From: an uncultured Schlesneria sp.
GTDB taxonomy: Bacteria > Planctomycetota > Planctomycetia > Planctomycetales > Planctomycetaceae
Reading direction: 5' to 3'
NCBI GenBank assembly: GCA_903834925.1
Contig: CAILLA010000225.1
Span: 1 to 64,000 of the forward strand
Length of the DNA: 64,000 nt
Program-made: the position numbers and the translations under genes
In this document: positions 62,297 through 64,000 of the stretch, piece by piece
Layout of the letters: each line of letters opens with the position of its first letter
Position numbering within the stretch: position 1 is the stretch's first letter
Notes under the pieces: model-generated
Told to the model about the DNA's origin: nothing
Database searches by the model: none
Seen by the model: the letters and a program-made list of their open reading frames with translations, nothing else

Positions 62297-62697
62297 TCGT
62301 ATCCCCCCTGACAGTTCGATGCGGGCAATTCCGTTTTTCAAGATAACATACACAGGGTGCCACGATCATGGAGTCTTCGACATGGTCGTGTGAAATGGAA
62401 TCGGCTGCACTCAATCGCACGGCTTTGTCGAAGACTCCAAAACCGTGGCACCCCAGTGGAAACACGAATCCGCCCTCCGGGCCTCCCAGTTCGATGCGGG
62501 CTGCTTCCCCAAGGATCAATGTGAACCTATAATCATCGTTTCGCGTCATTTGATGCGATGAGGTTGTTCGTATGTCGAATGGGCTTCCCGCTCGCGCGGG
62601 ATGATGTGGCGCACGGGCTGAAGCCCATGCTACGGCTTGGGGCTCGACCAAAAAACGCTCCGGCGGCTCTCATAAGTATTTGCAAGGATTGACTTTC
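62297..62697. other. 401-bp gap before aspS
   Basis: It holds palindromic repeat copy E (62357-62451), a short palindromic stretch around GGGCTGAAGCCC near 62618-62629, and the promoter of aspS. No gene is seen. Confidence 0.5.
62357..62451. repeat. GTGCCAC palindromic repeat, copy E (variant)
   Basis: GTGCCACG (62357-62364) and CGTGGCAC (62444-62451) are 8-bp inverted ends of a 95-bp element. The left half is a hairpin CACGATCATG...CATGGTCGTG around GAGTCTTCGA; the right half keeps GTCGAAGACTC. The GTCTTCG core and outer ends tie it to copies A-D, although the arms differ. Confidence 0.65.
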
Positions 62698-64000
62698 GTG
62701 CTTCGGACTCATACCTGCGGTGAATTGCGGACGGCTCATGTTGGACAATCAGTCACTTTGTGTGGCTGGGTCGACACGTATCGTGACTTCGGCGGTCTTG
62801 TTTTCATCGACCTGCGTGACCGATATGGGATTACGCAAGTCGTTTTCAGCCCATCATATGCGGAAATGCACGCCGTTGCTCGATCGCTTCGAAATGAAGA
62901 CGTGATTCGAGTCACGGGCGAAGTTGTTGCTCGTCCCGCCGACATGCAGAATCTCAAGCTGGCTACCGGTGAAATTGACGTCAAAGGACGTCAGATGGAA
63001 GTGCTCAACAAGAGTAAGACACCTCCGTTCTTCCCGACTCAGGCCGATCTTCCTAATGAGGAATTGCGGTTGAAATACCGGTTCGTCGACTTGCGACGAC
63101 CGGCAGTGCAACAGGCATTGATTCTGCGTCATCAACTGTCAAAAGCGACTCGTGATTACTTCGATGAGAACCAGTTTCTGGAAATCGAAACGCCGATGCT
63201 TGGCCGAAGCACGCCTGAGGGTGCGCGTGATTACCTGGTTCCGAGCCGGGTTCACGAAGGCTGTTTTTATGCTCTTCCCCAGTCACCACAGATCTACAAA
63301 CAGATTCTGATGGTGGCAGGCTTTGACCGGTACTTTCAGCTGGCAAAATGTTTTCGCGACGAAGATTTGCGAGCGGACCGGCAACCTGAGTTCACTCAGA
63401 TCGATGTCGAAATGGCTTTCGTGCAGCAAGAGGACATTCTTCAAACGATCGACGGCTTGATGGCGCGACTCGTCAAGACGCTACGTGGAACGGAATTGAA
63501 ATTGCCGCTCCCAAGGCTGACCCACCGTGAAGTCATGGAACGATTTGGAAGTGACAAACCGGATATGCGATTTGGCCTGGAATTGACCGACCTGGCTGAG
63601 ATCGCCAGCGCGTGTGATTTCGGAGTGTTCAAGTCAACAATCGCAGCGGGCGGACGGGTCCGAGGTATTCGAGTTCCTAACGCGGCCGAGAAATACAGCC
63701 GGAAGCAAATCGATGAATTGACCGAATTCGTGAAGCAGTACGGAGCCAAAGGTTTGGCGTTCTTCCGTGTAAAAGACGGCGAACTTGATTCTCCGATCGC
63801 GAAATTCTTCAGTGCCGACCACCAGAAGGCGATCATCGCCAAGCTGCAAGCCGAGCCGGGTGACCTGCTCTTCTGCGTCGCCGATACGTTCAAGGTCAGC
63901 TCCGCCGCATTAAATGCTTTGCGGCTTCGATTGGGACGCGAATTGAACTTGTACGATCCCCAAGAGCTCAAGATCGCCTGGGTTCTAGACTTCCCCATGT
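62698..64000 (+). CDS. aspS: aspartate-tRNA ligase (bacterial type), 3' end beyond the window
   Basis: AspRS charges tRNA-Asp (or also tRNA-Asn in non-discriminating forms). A GTG at 62698 with AAGGA nine bases upstream opens 434 codons to the window edge. The N-terminal anticodon-binding OB-fold starts [28 protein letters not shown]. The class II motif 1 region is [20 protein letters not shown], and motif 2 is [18 protein letters not shown]. The bacterial-type insertion (GAD) domain begins around residue 290. The last motif is outside the window. Whether an amidotransferase pathway for Asn-tRNA exists cannot be judged here. Confidence 0.97.
   Translation, partial: MLRTHTCGELRTAHVGQSVTLCGWVDTYRDFGGLVFIDLRDRYGITQVVFSPSYAEMHAVARSLRNEDVIRVTGEVVARPADMQNLKLATGEIDVKGRQMEVLNKSKTPPFFPTQADLPNEELRLKYRFVDLRRPAVQQALILRHQLSKATRDYFDENQFLEIETPMLGRSTPEGARDYLVPSRVHEGCFYALPQSPQIYKQILMVAGFDRYFQLAKCFRDEDLRADRQPEFTQIDVEMAFVQQEDILQTIDGLMARLVKTLRGTELKLPLPRLTHREVMERFGSDKPDMRFGLELTDLAEIASACDFGVFKSTIAAGGRVRGIRVPNAAEKYSRKQIDELTEFVKQYGAKGLAFFRVKDGELDSPIAKFFSADHQKAIIAKLQAEPGDLLFCVADTFKVSSAALNALRLRLGRELNLYDPQELKIAWVLDFPM

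Noticed and set aside
1-64000. CRISPR arrays, rRNA, tRNA, prophage
   Set aside because: No regularly spaced direct repeats, ribosomal RNA signatures, tRNA cloverleafs or phage structural genes were seen by eye; a covariance-model scan was not possible.

Overview
The window looks like a chromosomal stretch of a planctomycete (phylum Planctomycetota). The evidence is the gene repertoire: a cytochrome-c/DUF1549/DUF1553 giant followed by a DUF1501 Tat protein, two DUF1080 proteins, an FG-GAP/ASPIC-UnbV lipoprotein, a secreted leucine-rich-repeat protein, two MoxR/DUF58 clusters, and a decayed copy of a small protein family that I know almost only from planctomycetes. No rRNA, tRNA, CRISPR array or prophage was seen. 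The genus cannot be named from the sequence alone.

Layout. 1-4.5 kb: a partial gene at the left edge, a CopZ-like iron-sulfur/zinc protein, an ECF sigma/anti-sigma pair with a possible autoregulatory promoter, and a divergent OmpH/Skp-like lipoprotein. 4.8-17 kb: mostly single genes, comprising a secreted alpha/beta hydrolase, an orphan sugar-ABC ATPase facing a ROK sugar kinase, an LRR protein, two DUF1080 proteins, a UDP-glucuronate 4-epimerase-type enzyme, and a coupled TPR plus FG-GAP/UnbV pair. 17.2-31.5 kb: a co-directional run of a squalene-cyclase-fold protein, a BatA/VWA membrane protein, a second VWA membrane protein, a third membrane protein, a 1315-residue Ala-rich coiled-coil protein, a MoxR ATPase and a DUF58 protein. 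Several starts overlap the preceding stop. 31.6-33.7 kb: an NHL propeller coupled to an unusual zinc dehydrogenase. 33.7-41 kb: a second MoxR/DUF58 module (DUF4129, DUF4350, MoxR and DUF58 on the minus strand) beside a divergent RDD/SpoIIM pair and a multi-helix membrane protein. 41.3-42.5 kb: a BNR/sialidase-like protein.

42.5-45.7 kb is a repeat-rich accessory island. A DUF433/DUF5615 toxin-antitoxin-type pair lies between two direct copies of a ~160-bp element with terminal inverted repeats GGGGACACAGCAC. A third, inverted copy lies at the left edge of the window (215-371). 45.7-50.7 kb holds the cytochrome-c/DUF1553 and DUF1501 pair. 50.8-52.5 kb is a decay zone with two pseudogenes, one of them an internally deleted IS4-type transposase. 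52.5-54.1 kb holds an ABC-2 polysaccharide-export permease without its ATPase and a carboxypeptidase-regulatory-like protein.

54.4-59.5 kb is a phosphonate-catabolism locus of two divergent operons: MFS transporter plus zinc alcohol dehydrogenase to the left, and PhnZ-like HD oxygenase, FAD oxidoreductase and PhnX to the right. The likely logic is uptake of an aminoethylphosphonate, oxidation to phosphonoacetaldehyde, and hydrolysis to acetaldehyde and phosphate, with a second oxygenase route beside it. It is followed by a YVTN/phosphoesterase protein and, at the right edge, the start of aspS.

A second dispersed palindromic repeat family (ends GTGCCAC/GTGGCAC) occupies five intergenic gaps across the window. 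In one of them it supplies the stop codon of a gene.
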